A stretch of 64,000 nucleotides of DNA from Platanthera guangdongensis (GCA_039583875.1 CM077166.1:83264564-83328563), one strand, 5' to 3'. Shown: positions 34,225-47,240, numbered from the stretch's first letter. The notes: generated from the letters alone by a model not told the origin. Program-made: numbers and translations.

Positions 34225-35550
34225 TCCACAGCTTGCACCATCTACTGATTATAGTTCTCTGATGGTAGCATTGCAAATCAAGCTAGATGAGCAAAGGCAA
34301 GCTCTAGAAAAATATGTGGATGAAGGGCATAAATCTCTGCAGTTTGATCTGGCACAAGACATCAATTCAATCAGATTTGAAGTGAATCTCAACAAAAAGG
34401 AAATGACTGATTGTTTCCATAAGGGAGGAAATGCAGTAGTCTATCTGGCCACACATCAGGAGAAAATAAAGAAAAAACTTGATGACCTAGAAGTGAAGCA
34501 AGGCTATGTCCTGGAAAACCAGATAAGGATGAATGATAATCTCACTGCTTCTCATAATGCCATAGTAACTGAAATGAAGAATATAACTACTGCTCAGACT
34601 GCAGCAAGTGCTACTGCCAAGGCTGAATTTGACAAGCAATTGCAAGAGAGCCTAACTGCTGTTAAAACTGCCATTGAAGACTCTCAGAAGGCAATTACTA
34701 ACAAGCTCCAAAGGTTAAAACATTTCTATAAAGATGGAGTTAACTATCTGAATGCACAGATAAGATTTCAGAAAAATGATCTGAGGGATCATATAGAGAG
34801 AGAAGTCATAAAGGGGGAGAGGGTATTAGTCAAGGCAGGCTCTGATCATGCCAAATGGATTTCAAATTCCATCAGAGCCACCCTTGGATATCCACCCTTA
34901 TGTGATGATGACAATGTTGCAGAGTCTGGAATCAATCCTGCATACCTTGGAGGAGAGCAAGCTGAAGTGGCTCAAGTGATATACCCTCCACCAGACTTTG
35001 ACATGATACATCAAGAGATACAATCTATGTATAGTCCTCCCGAGGGAAATCAGAATGTCATCATAGAGAAAGTTGTCCAGCCTGTACCAAAGGCAATACT
35101 AAAAGAACAAGAGGCTTTGTTAAAAGAACAAGAGGCCCAATTATCTAAGAAAAGATTTAGAGAGCAGGCTGAATTAAGGCCTGATTTTGAACAATGGTGC
35201 CCCACTTCCAGGAATATCATCTTGACTTCATGGAAGGCTGCTAAGGACAATGTCCTGGATAGAGGCAAGTGGTATTCTAATCTGGAGTGGAGGAAACATG
35301 AGAATAGGCAAGAGGCCATAGTACAACATAAAAAAAGGCTAAACTGGGAAAGCTACCTCCTAATGCACAGGAGCCTAGCAAGTATTTTCCCAAGCCTTAT
35401 CACTATTTTGAAAGGCAGAAGATCAAGGCTGAAGAGCTAAAAAAGAAAGATCTTAAAGGGAAGAAGCCTGCTGCTGCTGATGACACTGAAGCTACAGTTC
35501 AAGCAAAGATTCAATCTGGAAAGGGGATTGTAATCAAAGAACCAGAGTAG
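34225..35550 (+). pseudogene. third ORF of Copia-1, 3' half
   Basis: Resumes after the Gypsy-2 TSD (from about 34225) in frame with 12133-13631, matching Copia-3 ORF3 from its residue about 500: MVALQIKLDEQRQALEKYVD, helical coiled-coil-like region, then GERVLVKAGSDHAKWISNSI, and a charged C-terminus. A frameshift in an A-run near 35330 leads to an early stop at 35440; the ancestral frame can be followed to a TAG at 35548-35550. Non-functional because of Gypsy-2, the four upstream stops and this frameshift. Confidence 0.78.
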
Positions 35551-35832
35551 CCATAGGATAGCCTTTTCTTAAGTTTACAAATTGTAATCATTTGTATTAA
35601 AATTATATGTAAACTTTTGACTAATGAAAATGTTTGAATTTGTAAGAACATTGTGTCATGGTTCAAATCTATTACATTAAGTGTTCGGAGATAATTGTTT
35701 ATACATGTTCTGTTCATGCATGTTTAAGTATTTTCCCTGTCACATAATATTGTTATACATCATACTGAGAATTTGTTATGTATGGTGTATATCATTGACT
35801 AAGGGTTATGACTTCTCCAAATAGGGGGAGAT
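35551..35832 (+). other. 3' spacer and polypurine tract of Copia-1
   Basis: AT-rich untranslated stretch between ORF3 and the 3' LTR ending in AAATAGGGGGAGAT (about 35819-35832), the plus-strand primer of reverse transcription. No gene seen. Confidence 0.8.
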
Positions 35833-37719
35833 TGTTTGGTATATTGGAATATATGTACCTGATTTGAAGAAGCCTCACCCTACTCAATGATATACATCAA
35901 GGTGTATTTGATGTGCTTTGAGTTTATTTGTGCAGGTTAAGTAACTGCAGGTTTGCAGGAAAAGTTTTTAAGTCCATGTGTCGACACCCAGAAGAAAAGT
36001 GTCAACACTTAAGAAGGCTTGTGTCGACACCTAGAGAAGCAGTGTCGACACTTGGAGTAATTGTGTCGACACTAGGAATGCAGAGTCGACACCAAAAGGA
36101 AAGTGTCGACACATACAGGCAGTGTCGACACACAATGAAGAAATGTCTAAAGAATCAATGTCGACACCCGGAGGAACTTTGTCGACATCAAAAGTGTCGA
36201 CACTAGCAGGCTGTGTCGACACTCAGCAAAACTTCAACAAAGTTCAAGTTCATGTGTCGACACTAGGAGGCTGTGTCGACACTCAACAAACTTCAACAAA
36301 GTTTAAGTACAAGTGTCGACACAAAGGAGATGTGTCGACACTCAGCAAAGTCTCAACACATGAAGAATGTGTCGACACAAAGGAGATGTGTCGACACTCA
36401 GCAAAAGTTTCAACACAGAAGGCATGTGTCGACACAAAGAAGATGTGTCGACACTTAGCAAGTTTTAACACAAGAAGATGTGTCGACACTTTGCAGAAAT
36501 CAACTAAGTATTGAAGAAGAAGGACTTGTGTCGACACACAGGATCTATGTCGACACATTCTGAAGAAGCAGTGTCGAGAAGCAGTTTCTACAACACAAGG
36601 AGTTGTGTCGACACCTTGAAGGCTAGTTTCGACACTTAGTCTACTTATGTCGACACTTGGTCTATTTATGTCGACACATAAAGACTATCTGTCTCGACAC
36701 TTTCAGACAGTGACAGAGATTTCAAGAAGTGACTGGATGACTTGACAGCTGCCATTTCAACCGGTCAACTGCTACTGTCAGAGCTGTCAGAAGTTTGTTA
36801 GAAACCGTATCAGCCAGTCACCATGAAGAAAGCTTATATAAAGGCTTATACCTTCAACAGAAGAAGATCGAATGAAGCAATCAATGAAGTGAGAAACAAC
36901 AAACAAGAAGAAGACCTTCAAGTGAAGATCTAATTAGTTGGAGAGAGAAATCTCTTTCTAAGAAGACAGCTATTGAACCAGGCTGCCAAGAAAGTTTCAG
37001 ATTGAGATCTGATTCTCAAGTCAGCAGTTGATTGAAGATCATCTGCATAGAGATACAACCCTACTGTATTCTAATTCAAGAAGCTTTGAAGAAAGCCAAG
37101 GGAGGTTGATCTCTGCAAAGTTCTTTCAAGAACTCATCAAGAAGCCAGTCAACTCAACTTTCTCAATCAGAGTTGTGGTTATTAATCCTTGTACTCTTTA
37201 TTTTCTTTAGGATCCTAAGGGATCTGAGTTGTAAGCCTATATTTATAAAGGCTGAGTGGTAGGGCTTGTGTGCCTGAGTGTAGGAGATACATTTCTCTAA
37301 GTGTAGGCCTTGTTGAAGGCTGAGTGTAGGCCTTGTTGAAGGCTGAGTGTAGGTCTTGGTGAAGACAGAGTGGTAGGGCTTTGTGCCTGAGTTGTAGGAG
37401 TGGGATCACTCTGAGTTGTAGGAACCTATTTGGGGTTCTGAGCTCCAAGATCTGTGGATCTGAGAAGTAGTGGAGAAGTTAGGCCGAATCTAGTACACTA
37501 CTAGATAGGCAAAGGGGGAAAGTGGATGTACCCAGACATTGGGGAACCACTATAAAAGCTGTGTGTAATTTATTCTGTGATTGCTGTGTTATATGTGCTG
37601 AATTACTGTAGAGAATTGCATAAACAAGTCTAATAATTCAGTGTTTCTGCCTTAAAAGTTAAAAAGATTAAGTGCACCTATTCACCCCCCCTCTAGGTGT
37701 TTAGGCACTAGTTCTTTCA
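35833..37719 (+). repeat. 3' LTR of Copia-1
   Basis: An 1887-bp LTR matching 4385-6319, with palindrome array 35975-36705, TATA box 36835-36842, and the end TTTAGGCACTAGTTCTTTCA. Followed by TSD aaatc (37720-37724) and Gypsy-1 protease/RT coding sequence. Confidence 0.93.
35975..36705. repeat. GTGTCGACAC palindrome array in Copia-1 3' LTR
   Basis: About 20 perfect copies plus variants, aligned with 4529-5290 but with missing or altered units, for example a shortened stretch near 36160-36200. This shows copy-number drift after insertion. Confidence 0.93.
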
Positions 37720-38340
37720 AAATCTATCTCCCGTTGAGGATGGGCTCTAGGAAGATTTGCGGGGAACACATCAGGGTACTCAGCTACCACTGAAATACTA
37801 TCCAACGAAGGCTTTGGCTTTGCAACCTCCACTAGTGTAAAGAACAGCTCTGCACCAGCATGAACCACCTTTACCACCTGAAGAGTAGACATCAATGTCT
37901 TGCTCGACCCTTTTAAGCCCGTAAAAGTCGTCTCACGACTTGCTCCCAACTTGACTTCCTTGCGACCGCAATCAATATATGCTTGCTGCTCTGAGAGGTA
38001 GTCCATGCCAAATATAACGTCGAACTCCACCAACAGTAGTAACGACGCTTGTAGATCGAACTCTTGATTCCCAATGCGAATCTTAACACCGCAGACTTTA
38101 TCCGCGCGCATCGAACACCCATTCGGTAACAACACATACAACTTATCCTTTGCCATCGAAGAAGCTACTCCGATGCGCGATATGAATCCTTCGTATAAGA
38201 AGGAGTGTGAAGCTCCCGTATCAAAGAGTGCTCTCGCGGAAAACTCACAAATCAAAACAAATCCTAAACAAGAAGTGGTAAGGTAGCATACGCATAACAA
38301 GTATTTAAAGAAACCTAACTTGCTACGAATTAAACCGTAC
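37720..38340 (-). pseudogene. protease and start of RT of Gypsy-1
   Basis: Minus-strand reading: retroviral-type aspartic protease with RALFDTGASHSFL (active-site DTG kept), then VLLPNGCSM and FDVIFGMDYLSEQQ, then the linker typical of the RT N-terminus (YPDVFPANLP...REIDF). It stops at the Copia-1 insertion; the frame resumes at 4384 with TIELVSCAKPVSRSPYRLAP. Upstream it joins gag after a short region. The protease would cut the polyprotein. Confidence 0.88.
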
Positions 38341-38343
38341 CTG

Positions 38344-39486
38344 TCACCACATCCGCTTGTTTGATGGCCTCCTGTTGGCCAAGATTGTAAACCCTTGGTT
38401 GGGCCGGAGCATAATGGGACGCGGTTGACTCCACCGCCTTGTCCTTCTCTTCATAAGTTGCTCCCGGATTTCTCTCGGACTTGGGACGTTCGATCCAACA
38501 ATCACGGGCAATGTGCTCCAGCTTCCCACAAGTAAAACATGCACCCGGGGTCCGACCCGTAGTCGCCCAGAAGCACCAGAAGAAGGAGCTGGACCCAAAG
38601 TCCTAGCCTTCTTATAAAACCTTCGATAGCCGGACTTAGAAGTAGTCGGCACCTTGAACTCAGACTTCTTGTCACCAACGCTTTTCTTTGCTTGAACCTT
38701 CTTCATGTCCTTCTCCAAGGACCGGGCCGTGTTGACCCGGGTAAAGAAGCCCTGCGTCATAGGCCCCAAGAGTAGTAGCCTCAAATCATCTCTCAACCCA
38801 TCGTAGAATCGATTCGTCTTGCGCTCCTCATCCGCGATGGTGGAGCTAGCATACCGACTCAATCGAGTAAACTCGTGGAGATATTCATCCACGCTACTCT
38901 CTCCTTGAACCAACTTCAGGAACTCGTTCTCCATCGAAATCCTCTGAGTATAAGGGAGGTACCTTGCCAAGAACAGTCCCGAGAACTCTTCCATCGGGAC
39001 GTCTGTAAGTTGTCTACCTCTCAAATGATGAAGCTCCAAGCCTTACCACCACAATCTCGCTTCACCGTCCAGAAGGAGCGTAGCAATAGTGTTCATTTGC
39101 CATTCTTCCGTCTCCGTTGCTGTCAAGACTCTCTTCACACGTGAGAGCCAATCTTAAACTTGAGATAGGGTTCCCAACCCCGAGAATACCAGAGGATTAA
39201 AGCTCATGACATGTTTGAGCTGTCTCTCGGTTGCCCTCCTCGGCACCACCGGTTCCTCTACTACCTGATCCAACCTTCTCTGCTCAGCTGCTTGCAGTGG
39301 TACCTGCTCCATCACAGGAGCGGGCTGCTGCGCCTGCCTTGTAGGCTGCTCATTGATCATTCCAAACATTGCTTTAGCCACCAATCGTATGGTCTCGATC
39401 GATGGAGGTGTTGCAGGAGCATCATTTGGTGCACTACTAGCCTCAGAAACTCGGCTTTTCGACGGCCCAGCACCGCTTCTAGTCAC
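38344..39486 (-). pseudogene. gag of Gypsy-1
   Basis: ATG at 39486 (MTRSGAGPSKSRVSEASS), a Gln/Pro-rich linker, then the Gag core (RYLPYTQRISMENEFLKL, DEYLHEFTRLSRYA, KTNRFYDGLRDDLRLLL). In-frame stops lie at 39154-39156 and near 39045. A frameshift near 38560 separates the core from the zinc knuckle (C..C....H....C), which is found in another frame near 38520. The Gag core resembles Del/Tekay chromovirus gag. Confidence 0.88.
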
Positions 39487-39711
39487 CTATAGTGGTACAA
39501 AACACCATTAAGCGACCAAACAAAATTGAAAATAGCAATTATAGGAACACGCAGGTTCCCCAAACACTTGTATTTTCATTCCTAAGTGGACATTCATGAG
39601 TTCTTTTGTTGTTATAACGATGACTCACACACATTTGCTCACCACCCCTTTAAAGAATTCACGCACAAATTCATTTTAAGCCTGACCAAAACTCGTAGTC
39701 TAATACCAAAT
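39487..39711 (-). other. leader and primer-binding site of Gypsy-1
   Basis: Short untranslated leader. Minus TGGTATTAGA at 39699-39708 is the initiator-tRNA primer site with one change from TGGTATCAGA. Confidence 0.75.
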
Positions 39712-41231
39712 TGTAACACCCCCTATCCATCGCATAGCATATAGCAGTAGGTCCGGCCGGGGCCCGACGCCATATACCATAGACAGACCGGGTGGTTACT
39801 CAATGGAAACCATCCAACCATTGCAACGTCCTACACAGAGTCATTCTAGCGGAAGCAGTTTTATAAGTTGTAATTAAAAGAACACAGCACAAATAGCATG
39901 AATATACACTAAACAATCCCCAAAGGAATGAAGTACAAATACACAAGTACTGGCCTTAAGGCCTTACAAATTGTTTCATTCAAAATTACATGTTTTCAAA
40001 CCATGGCACACAGGCCGACCACACATGAATAAAGAAAACACTCAAAATTAGGCCTTCGAGGGCAGGCAAGCAACTTGGGCTTTATCCCGCTATTTACCGC
40101 TCGGCTCCGCAGCACCTGCAAGCACAATCCACCGCAACAGTGGCAAATCAAAGCAACCGTCAGCCATGCTGACCAAATTATAACGATCCCACCCCCAATT
40201 CGGGGCGGCGATGATCCTTCCCTGCACTTTATTAGCATAACCAATTAGTATATAAATATATTGCATCACAGGTGTTGGCATATGCGGCCACATGCCCCGT
40301 GCTCTCAGGGCACATTCTAGGTGAACTGGTCAATGTCACGTCAATTTAAGCCATAGACACCCCGGTCTAACCACCGCCACTTTGACTGCCACACTATGAG
40401 CAATTTGTCTTCCCGGCATGGGTCACGTCATTTTAAGCCATAGACCACTGAATACCCTCATCTACGCCAACAACAAGTACCACGTACCTTTAGGTCGCTT
40501 TAACCGAACGACATAGAATGTGTACGGTTCCATCTAATCCATGCTCACATCGTAACGACAATTTAAGCCATATGCGCGGGTCAAACTTCTCCCGAGTACC
40601 GTTTCCGTTACACACTTCACATAACCCGGTTATGTTCAAGTTGGCTCTCAGGCCTCCAAGTTGGCAGAATCACGTATCTGCCCAGTTTTCCGGGGGCACC
40701 TTGGAGTTAATCCCCAAGGCTCTCTGCTGCAATCTACCTCGTAGAAAACCCGAAAAACAAACAATCACACAGAGTATTCTCCGGTCATTTATGTAATGCA
40801 ACATCACCGATCTAGACCAACTTGTCCGGGTAGGCTTCACACATCTTGCCTATATCCGTTCTCGATTACGGACTCTACACAATGGGGACTTTACATATCT
40901 ACCCGAAGGAACGCCTTAAACTCACCGCAAACTCGCGAAAGCGGGCTTCCTATGCAAAAAAGTAGATCTTTACATTCTCAAGTAGAGAATCGTTACCCTA
41001 GCGTTCTTCCTTGGCGCCATGGAAATGTAAGCGGATGAAAAGCACCGCACTCTTCTTGCCTCCGTAGATCCGAAGTCAGTTCGTGATTTGGAGCTCCGAA
41101 GCTTCGCCGGTGACCGGATCTAGGCTTCTTCTTCTTCCTTTGCTCTGCCCACTCTCTAGACTTAGAAAGAGAACCACTCAAGAGAAACGAGGGTTTTAAA
41201 GGCCCAATCCTGGGTATATCCCAGTAGGAAC
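39712..41231 (-). repeat. 5' LTR of Gypsy-1, left part (interrupted by Copia-4)
   Basis: Starts tgtaacacccc next to the primer site and continues to 41231; the last five bases ggaac are the TSD of Copia-4. Homologous to 972 to about 2440 of the Gypsy-1b LTR, including the shared blocks with CTCAGGGCACATTC and CTGCTGCAATCTACC. Confidence 0.88.
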
Positions 41232-42315
41232 TGTTGGGTTTCTCTATGAGGATGGCACAACATTTGTGCACGTAGCGGAAGAATAAATCATCAAGAAAAC
41301 CCAAAAGAAATGGGATCGGGCCATGATAATTGAATCAAGAAGTTAACATACAACTATGCAAAATTACCTCAATGGCGTTGAGTCACAACTCAACGGTGAT
41401 GCTCCAAACTTCGTCTTCTTGCTAGTGGCGAGTTCTACGTGGAATAATATCCACGTCTCTGCAGAAATCCACACGAGCGGGAGAACGCCGATCTATCCGT
41501 CGCACGGATTATCGGGAAGGAGAAAGACCGCACCTTGCTATTCCACGGACTACTAGGTCCGCGCCAGGAAAAGCAACACCAGCGACAGTCGCCGGAGAGT
41601 AGGAGGTCGACGGAACGAACACGGCGGTGGAACCCTTCCGTCGGCGGGATTCGGGATCGGCGGAACGAAGGGCGGAACGGCTTCCGTCAATTTCGATCGG
41701 CTGCCAAAAGCATTAATCCCGAAAACCCTAAGTGTCCCTTTTATACCGAAGGTATAAATATACCTAGGAATTTTGCTATCCGCAGACCACCCAGAACTAG
41801 GGTTCCAGAATCGGCGAGAATCATCAAGCAGATTCAGTGAGAATCAATCGGCGAGAATCAGAATCGGCGAGAAACACAATCGGCGAGAATCACCCGGATC
41901 GGCGAGAATTAGACTACAATACTCGACGATTCACGCCGAACGTTGGTCGACAATTCACGCCGATCGTGGGTCGACGATACACATCGATCGGCGAGAATCA
42001 GAGAACTAATTCTCGACGATTCTCGTCGATCGGCGAGAATCAGAGAACTAATTCTCGACGATTCTCGTCGATTCTCATCGACCCTCGGTCGACTATTCTT
42101 ACCAGTCCTTGAAGGCAGCATTTGCCCAAACCGATGATCCTTTAAGGCAACACTTTGCCCATAACCCCATTCAGGTCGGTGATTGGTAACCTTTACCAAC
42201 ACAATCAATCATCCAACTTCTCCACATCTCTTATGTGCGACCCTGCAGGCTCATATCGCGTTGCCAGTGAGATTACATGTTTGATCACTTCCAGATCACC
42301 ATGGTAACTCCAACA
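41232..42315 (-). repeat. 3' LTR of Copia-4
   Basis: A 1084-bp LTR. Minus-strand TATA box TATAAAAGG at 41737-41745, with the TCGA repeat region (41795-42095) directly upstream of it in transcription sense. Confidence 0.95.
41795..42095. repeat. TCGA/CGGCGAGAATC repeat cluster in Copia-4 3' LTR
   Basis: Repeated ATCGGCGAGAATC, CTCGACGATTC and GTCGATCGGC words that pair as inverted repeats (GAGAATC / GATTCTC, TCGACGA / TCGTCGA). Includes two tandem copies of a 42-bp unit at about 41993-42076; the 5' LTR has three. Confidence 0.9.
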
Positions 42316-43281
42316 GACTCCCACTTGATCTCGAAAGTATCAAAGCAAAAACCTCACAGACAATGAGCGGCATCTAGCAATGCATCATTGCTCCCCAAGC
42401 AATAAGAGTTTATAACTCATAAGCTTTTATGACCAATGTATTAGCGTTGTCTTTGTCCCTTTGTCCCTTACATCCGGAAAGAACTAGAGGCATGGATCGT
42501 GTCACCCTCGTAATAGCTCAATCCAAGTTTCTTGATCCAGGAAGGACTTTCAGAGAATGGTGAGTCCAATATCACATATTGACTCAACCAAGCATGGCCA
42601 TGCATTTCTCAGTCCAGTTCCATCAAGGGCCCATGGATGCAACTCCTGTCATACAGGAGGACAAATCCCATATCTGCTCACACACAAACACCCAAATGAT
42701 TCGTAACATGCCCAACAACCACCCTTATCATCAACCTTTCTCAAGGAAGACTTTAGATGGCATCAAAGCACGCTCTTCCTCACTTGATGAATGCTGTGAC
42801 TTCAGGTCAAAGGACCACAACACCATTGTCAATTGAGACCTACTCGTGACACGATTGGATGACAATCCACAGAGCAGTCTCAGGTTGGGTATGTCCAGTA
42901 CAACTTGTTCACTAACAAGTACCCACATGATGACTTGATATCACAATATCATGACCTGTGAGAACCGGTCATCAGTCAACGCACGTGCTAGCCTTCATGT
43001 ACCATCATCACCCTTAGCTTCTATAATGATACTCGACCAGGGACCTTTAAGAATGAAGCTCCAAATAAATCATAGGCTCTGACATTCAAGTCACGTACTT
43101 GATGTCCCATGGAAGCGAACATTCTAAGGGTATCTATTATGTTTACATTTATCTATCATATAGAAAAGCTCATAATAAAAGAACTTGCCATTAATTGTAA
43201 AAGAAAAACTAGGTACAATGTTCATCATATGAACAAATGGCCAACAAAATACAAGTTTACATGCAATCCACAAGATTCTCA
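42316..43281 (-). other. 3' untranslated region of Copia-4
   Basis: About 970 bp between the pol stop and the polypurine tract. I see no ORF with family resemblance and no repeats here. Confidence 0.7.
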
Positions 43282-45929
43282 CTAGAGTTGATGATTTAGG
43301 TATCGTATACCCATCGATCTAGTATGACCATCATGCTTTCTCTGCGCGAGGGGCTTTGTCAGTGGATCCGCAATATTCTCCTCAGTCGGCACTCTGCAAA
43401 TGTTTACATCTCCTCGTTCGACAATCTCACGAATAAGATGAAACCGCCGAAGTATGTGCTTGGAGCGCTGATGAGATCTAGGTTCCTTAGATTGTGCAAT
43501 TGCACCATTGTTATCACAGTAGAGAACTATGGGACCAACAATGCTAGGAACTACATCAAGCTCGCCGATGAATTTCCTAATCCATACAGCCTCCTTCGGC
43601 GCATTAGCTGCGGCGATATACTCGGCCTCTGTTGTAGAATCAGCAACTATCTCTTGCTTGGAACTCTTCCAGCTCGCAGCTCCTCCATTCAGGCAAAACA
43701 CAAAACCTGACTGAGACTTGGAGTCGTCTCTATCAGTTTGGAAGCTAGCATACGTGTAACCACTTACAACGAGCTCTTCCTCTCCACCATACACCAAGAA
43801 TACATCCTTAGTCCTTCTCAAGTACTTCAGGACATTCTTGACTGCAATCCAGTGACACTCACCGGGGTCTGACTGATACCTGCTAGTCATGCTCAAAGAA
43901 AAGGAGACATCAGGTCGAGTACATAACATCGCGTACATGATTGATCCAATTGCCGAAGCATATGGAATCAACTTCATGCGGTCCTTATCTTCACAAGACT
44001 TTGGACACTGGTCCTTAGAGAGATTCACACCATGAGACATGGGCAAAAATCCTTTCTTGGACTCAAGCATGCTGAACCGCTTCAACACCTTTTCGATGTA
44101 CGTACTCTGGGTCAAACCCAGCAACTTCTTCGATCTATCTCTATAGATCTTAATACCGAGTATATAAGTCGCTTCACCCAAATCCTTCATTGAAAAGCAG
44201 TTCCCTAGGTTGTTATTAACAACTTTCAGGGTAGGAATGTCATTCCCAATCAACAGTATGTCATCTACATACAATATCAGGAAGACAACAATGCTCCCAC
44301 TGATTCGCTTGTAAACACAAGGCTCATCTTCATTCTTGATGAAACCAAACTCTTTGATTTTCTCATCAAAACGAAATTCCAACTTCGAGAGGCCTGTTTC
44401 AGTCCATAGATAGACTTATTCAGCTTGCATATTTTAGTGGCTTCATCTGGGGATACAAAACCCTCGGGTTGTGTCATATACACTTCCTCAAGGAGGTTTC
44501 CATTAAGGAAAGCCGTTTTGACATCCATCTGCCAGATCTCGTAGTCATAATACGCAGCAACAGCAAGCAATATCCTTATGAACTTTACCATGGCAACAGG
44601 GGAAAAGGTCTCATCATAGTCAATACCATGAATTTGCTTGAAACCCTTAGCCACCAGTCGCCCTTTGAATGTCTGTACATTCCCATCCATGTCAGTCTTC
44701 TTCTTGAAGACCCACTTGCACCCTATGGGTCGTACCCCTTCAGGTGGTTCCACCAAGTTCCAAACTTGGTTTGCATACATGGAGTCCATTTCGGATTTCA
44801 TAGCCTCAAGCTATTTGTCGGAGTCCGGTCCATTCATAGCCTCTTGGTAGGTTGCTGGTTCATCATCATGATCCATAAGCAACACATTACCTATTTGAGA
44901 CACGAGAAATCCATATCTCTCAGGCTCAAACCTCGGTCTACCAGATCTACGTAGGACTTGTGTTCCCTGAGCAGGTTCTCTAGCTACAACATCTTGTAGT
45001 CCTGTCTCAGAATCCAATTCCGGTTCATTCACTACATGTGGTTCTTGAACTTCTTCAAGCTCTATCTTTTCAGTCTTTCTTGATAAGAACTCTTTCTCCA
45101 AGAAGACACCAGTCCTTGCGACAAACACTTTGCCCTCAGATGGTAGGTAAAAGTAATACCCTTTCGTTTCCTTAGGATATCCCACCAGATAACATTTATC
45201 CGATTTGGGTTCCAGCTTATCAGGCATTTGACGTCTCACGTATGCCTCATAGCCCCAAATTTTAATGAACGACATACTAGGACGCTTCCCAGTCCATATC
45301 TCATATGGTGTCTTCAGAACCGTTTTCGTTGGAGCGCGATTCAATGTCATTGCAGCAGTCTCTAAAGCAAAACCCCAAAAGGAAACAGGCAAGTCTGCAT
45401 GACTCATCATCGAACGTACCATGTCTAACAGAGTATGATTTCTCCTCTCAGACACACCATTATGTTGTTGTGTTCTAGGTGGAGTGAGCTGTGATACAAT
45501 ACCACAATCTTTCAGATGATCACGGAACTCATGACTCAGGTATTCTCCACCTCGATCAGATCGGAGTGCTTTAACCCTTTTACCCAACTGGTTTTCTACT
45601 TCATTCTTGAACTCTTTGAACTTTTCAAAGGTCTCGGATTTGCACTTCATAAGATACACATATCCGTATCTACTGAAATCATCAGTAAATGTAACAAAGT
45701 AGAAATACCCACCTCTAGCCGTGGAACTCATTGGTCCGCATACATCACTATGTACAACACCCAAGAGATCCTCAGCCCTTTCAGTATAACCAGTGAAAGG
45801 AGCTTTAGTCATTTTGCCTAACAGACAAGATTCGCATCGCTCAAATGATTCATAATCAAATGAGTCCAAAAGTCCATCTCTATGGAGCTTGGATATACGC
45901 TTCTCATTGATATGGCCCAAACGACAATG
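43282..45929 (-). pseudogene. pol of Copia-4: integrase, RT, RNase H
   Basis: Minus-strand: GAG-pre-integrase (GHINEKRISKLHRDGLL, CLLGKMTKAP near 45830); integrase with HSDVCGP, RSDRGGEY and QQHNGVSERRN (D, D, E kept); RT with GRLVAKGFKQIHGIDYDETF, MDVKTAFLNGN and YVDDILLIGN near 44255; RNase H with ADSTTEAEYIAAANAP and HQRSKHILRRFH near 43420. Stops at 45930-45932 and 44811-44813 (both at Trp positions judged from family) and a one-base frameshift near 44395 in RT. Terminal stop at 43282 after RYLNHQL. Confidence 0.92.
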
Positions 45930-47240
45930 TCAGAGAAATGTAGGGTTCGAGTCATTTATTCTTAGTCTTTTATTATTTTCTACATTACAGATCAGATGGT
46001 CCAAGTTCAAAACATAAAGACCATTAAACAATTGGGCTACAGCATAACAAACATCATTCTTAAATATAGAACAACAGTTGTTCTTAATTATAAAAGAAAA
46101 TCCAATCATGTCCAAACATGAAATAGATATAATGTTTCTAGTTATGGCCGGAACAAAATAACAATTATCTAGTTCTATTACCAGCCCACTGGGCAAAGAA
46201 AGATGGTAAACCCCTACGGCTACAGCAACAACTCTTGCTCCATTGCCGACGCAGAGGTCCACCTCCCCTTTACTCAGCAATCTTCTCCTTCCCAGTTCCT
46301 GCACATTTGTACAAATATGAGAACCACATCCGTTATCCAATACCCAAGATGAAGGAGCAGAAAGGTTTATCTCTATAACGTAGACATTTGAAGCGTAAGT
46401 CATACCTCCCTTCAATTTCTGCAGAACTTCAATGTACGAAGGACAGTTCCTCCTCCAATGACCAGCCTTGCCACAGTGGTGGGATTTCCCTTCCTTCACC
46501 GTACTTTTCTTTTTCATCAGTGCAGAAGACTTGGGCTCAAGATATGACTTAGGTCCCACCTTCGTCTTCTTAGAGCCCTTGGCCTTGCCCTTGCCCTTAT
46601 GCACCATCAGTATGGGGCTGGCAGGCTTGGCCTTCTTCATATTGATTTCGGCAGTTCTCAACATGCCTAGGAGTTTGGGCAGTGTCTTGTCTATTTCATT
46701 CATGTTGTAGTTCAAGACAAACTGCTCATAACTGTCCGGCAATGATTGCAGGATCAGATCTGTGGCCAACTCTTGACCAAGAGGAAAACCCAGCCTTTCA
46801 AGGTTCTCTATATACCCAATCATCTTGAGTACGTGAGTCCCTACTGAGTCTCGAACTCCCATCTTGCACTGAAACAACGCTTTTATGACGTCGAACCTCT
46901 CTTGACGAGCCTGCCCTTGAAACATTTTCTTGAGATGCTCGTCAATCTCCTTGCACCCCATGTTCTCATGTTGCTTCTGAAGCTCAGAGTTCATAGTGGC
47001 AAGCATAAGACATTCGACATCTAAAGCATCATCAGTATACTTCTTATAAGTATCCTTCTCAGCACGGGAAGAGTTCCCGGTCGGCACCTCGGGGGCTTCT
47101 TCTTCCAAGACATAGAGCTTTCGCTCTTGCCTTAGAACAATTCTCAGGTTCCTATACCAGTGCATGTAATTTGTCCCACTGAGCTTATCCTTCTCAAGGA
47201 TGGCTCTCAGAGACAAAGTGGAGTGTGAAACACTTGCCAT
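45930..47240 (-). pseudogene. gag and protease of Copia-4
   Basis: ATG 47240 (MASVSHSTLSLRAILEKDKL). Gag domain about residues 15-210 (LSGTNYMHWYRNLRIVLR, MLATMNSELQKQHENM), a basic linker, a zinc knuckle (HHCGKAGHWRRNC near 46480, preceding Cys replaced), then the protease with WVLDNGCGSHIC near 46340. The active-site triad reads DNG where the family has DTG or DSG, which should abolish proteolysis. Continues into pol through an in-frame stop at 45930. Confidence 0.9.

Larger units (their letters stand above)
4385..37719 (+). mobile_element. Copia-1, Ty1/copia element with extra ORF (Sirevirus-like), split by Gypsy-2
   Basis: A 5' LTR at 4385-6319 and 3' LTR at 35833-37719 share ends TGTT...TTTCA. 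They flank a tRNA-iMet primer site, gag-pol, a spacer with palindromes and a TATA box, a third ORF, and a polypurine tract (about 35820-35832). TSD is 4380-4384 aaagc / 37720-37724 aaatc. Removing the inserted Gypsy-2 leaves about 12.7 kb. Gag with two zinc knuckles and a coiled coil, roughly 2-kb LTRs, and an ORF after pol suggest the SIRE/Maximus group, which is inference. It is related to Copia-3 but carries different lesions. Confidence 0.92.

Noticed and set aside
41535..42208. Arg/Ser-rich ORFs in the Copia-4 LTRs (also 48525-48830)
   Set aside because: Frames over ATCGGCGAGAATC repeats within the LTR; not conserved as protein.
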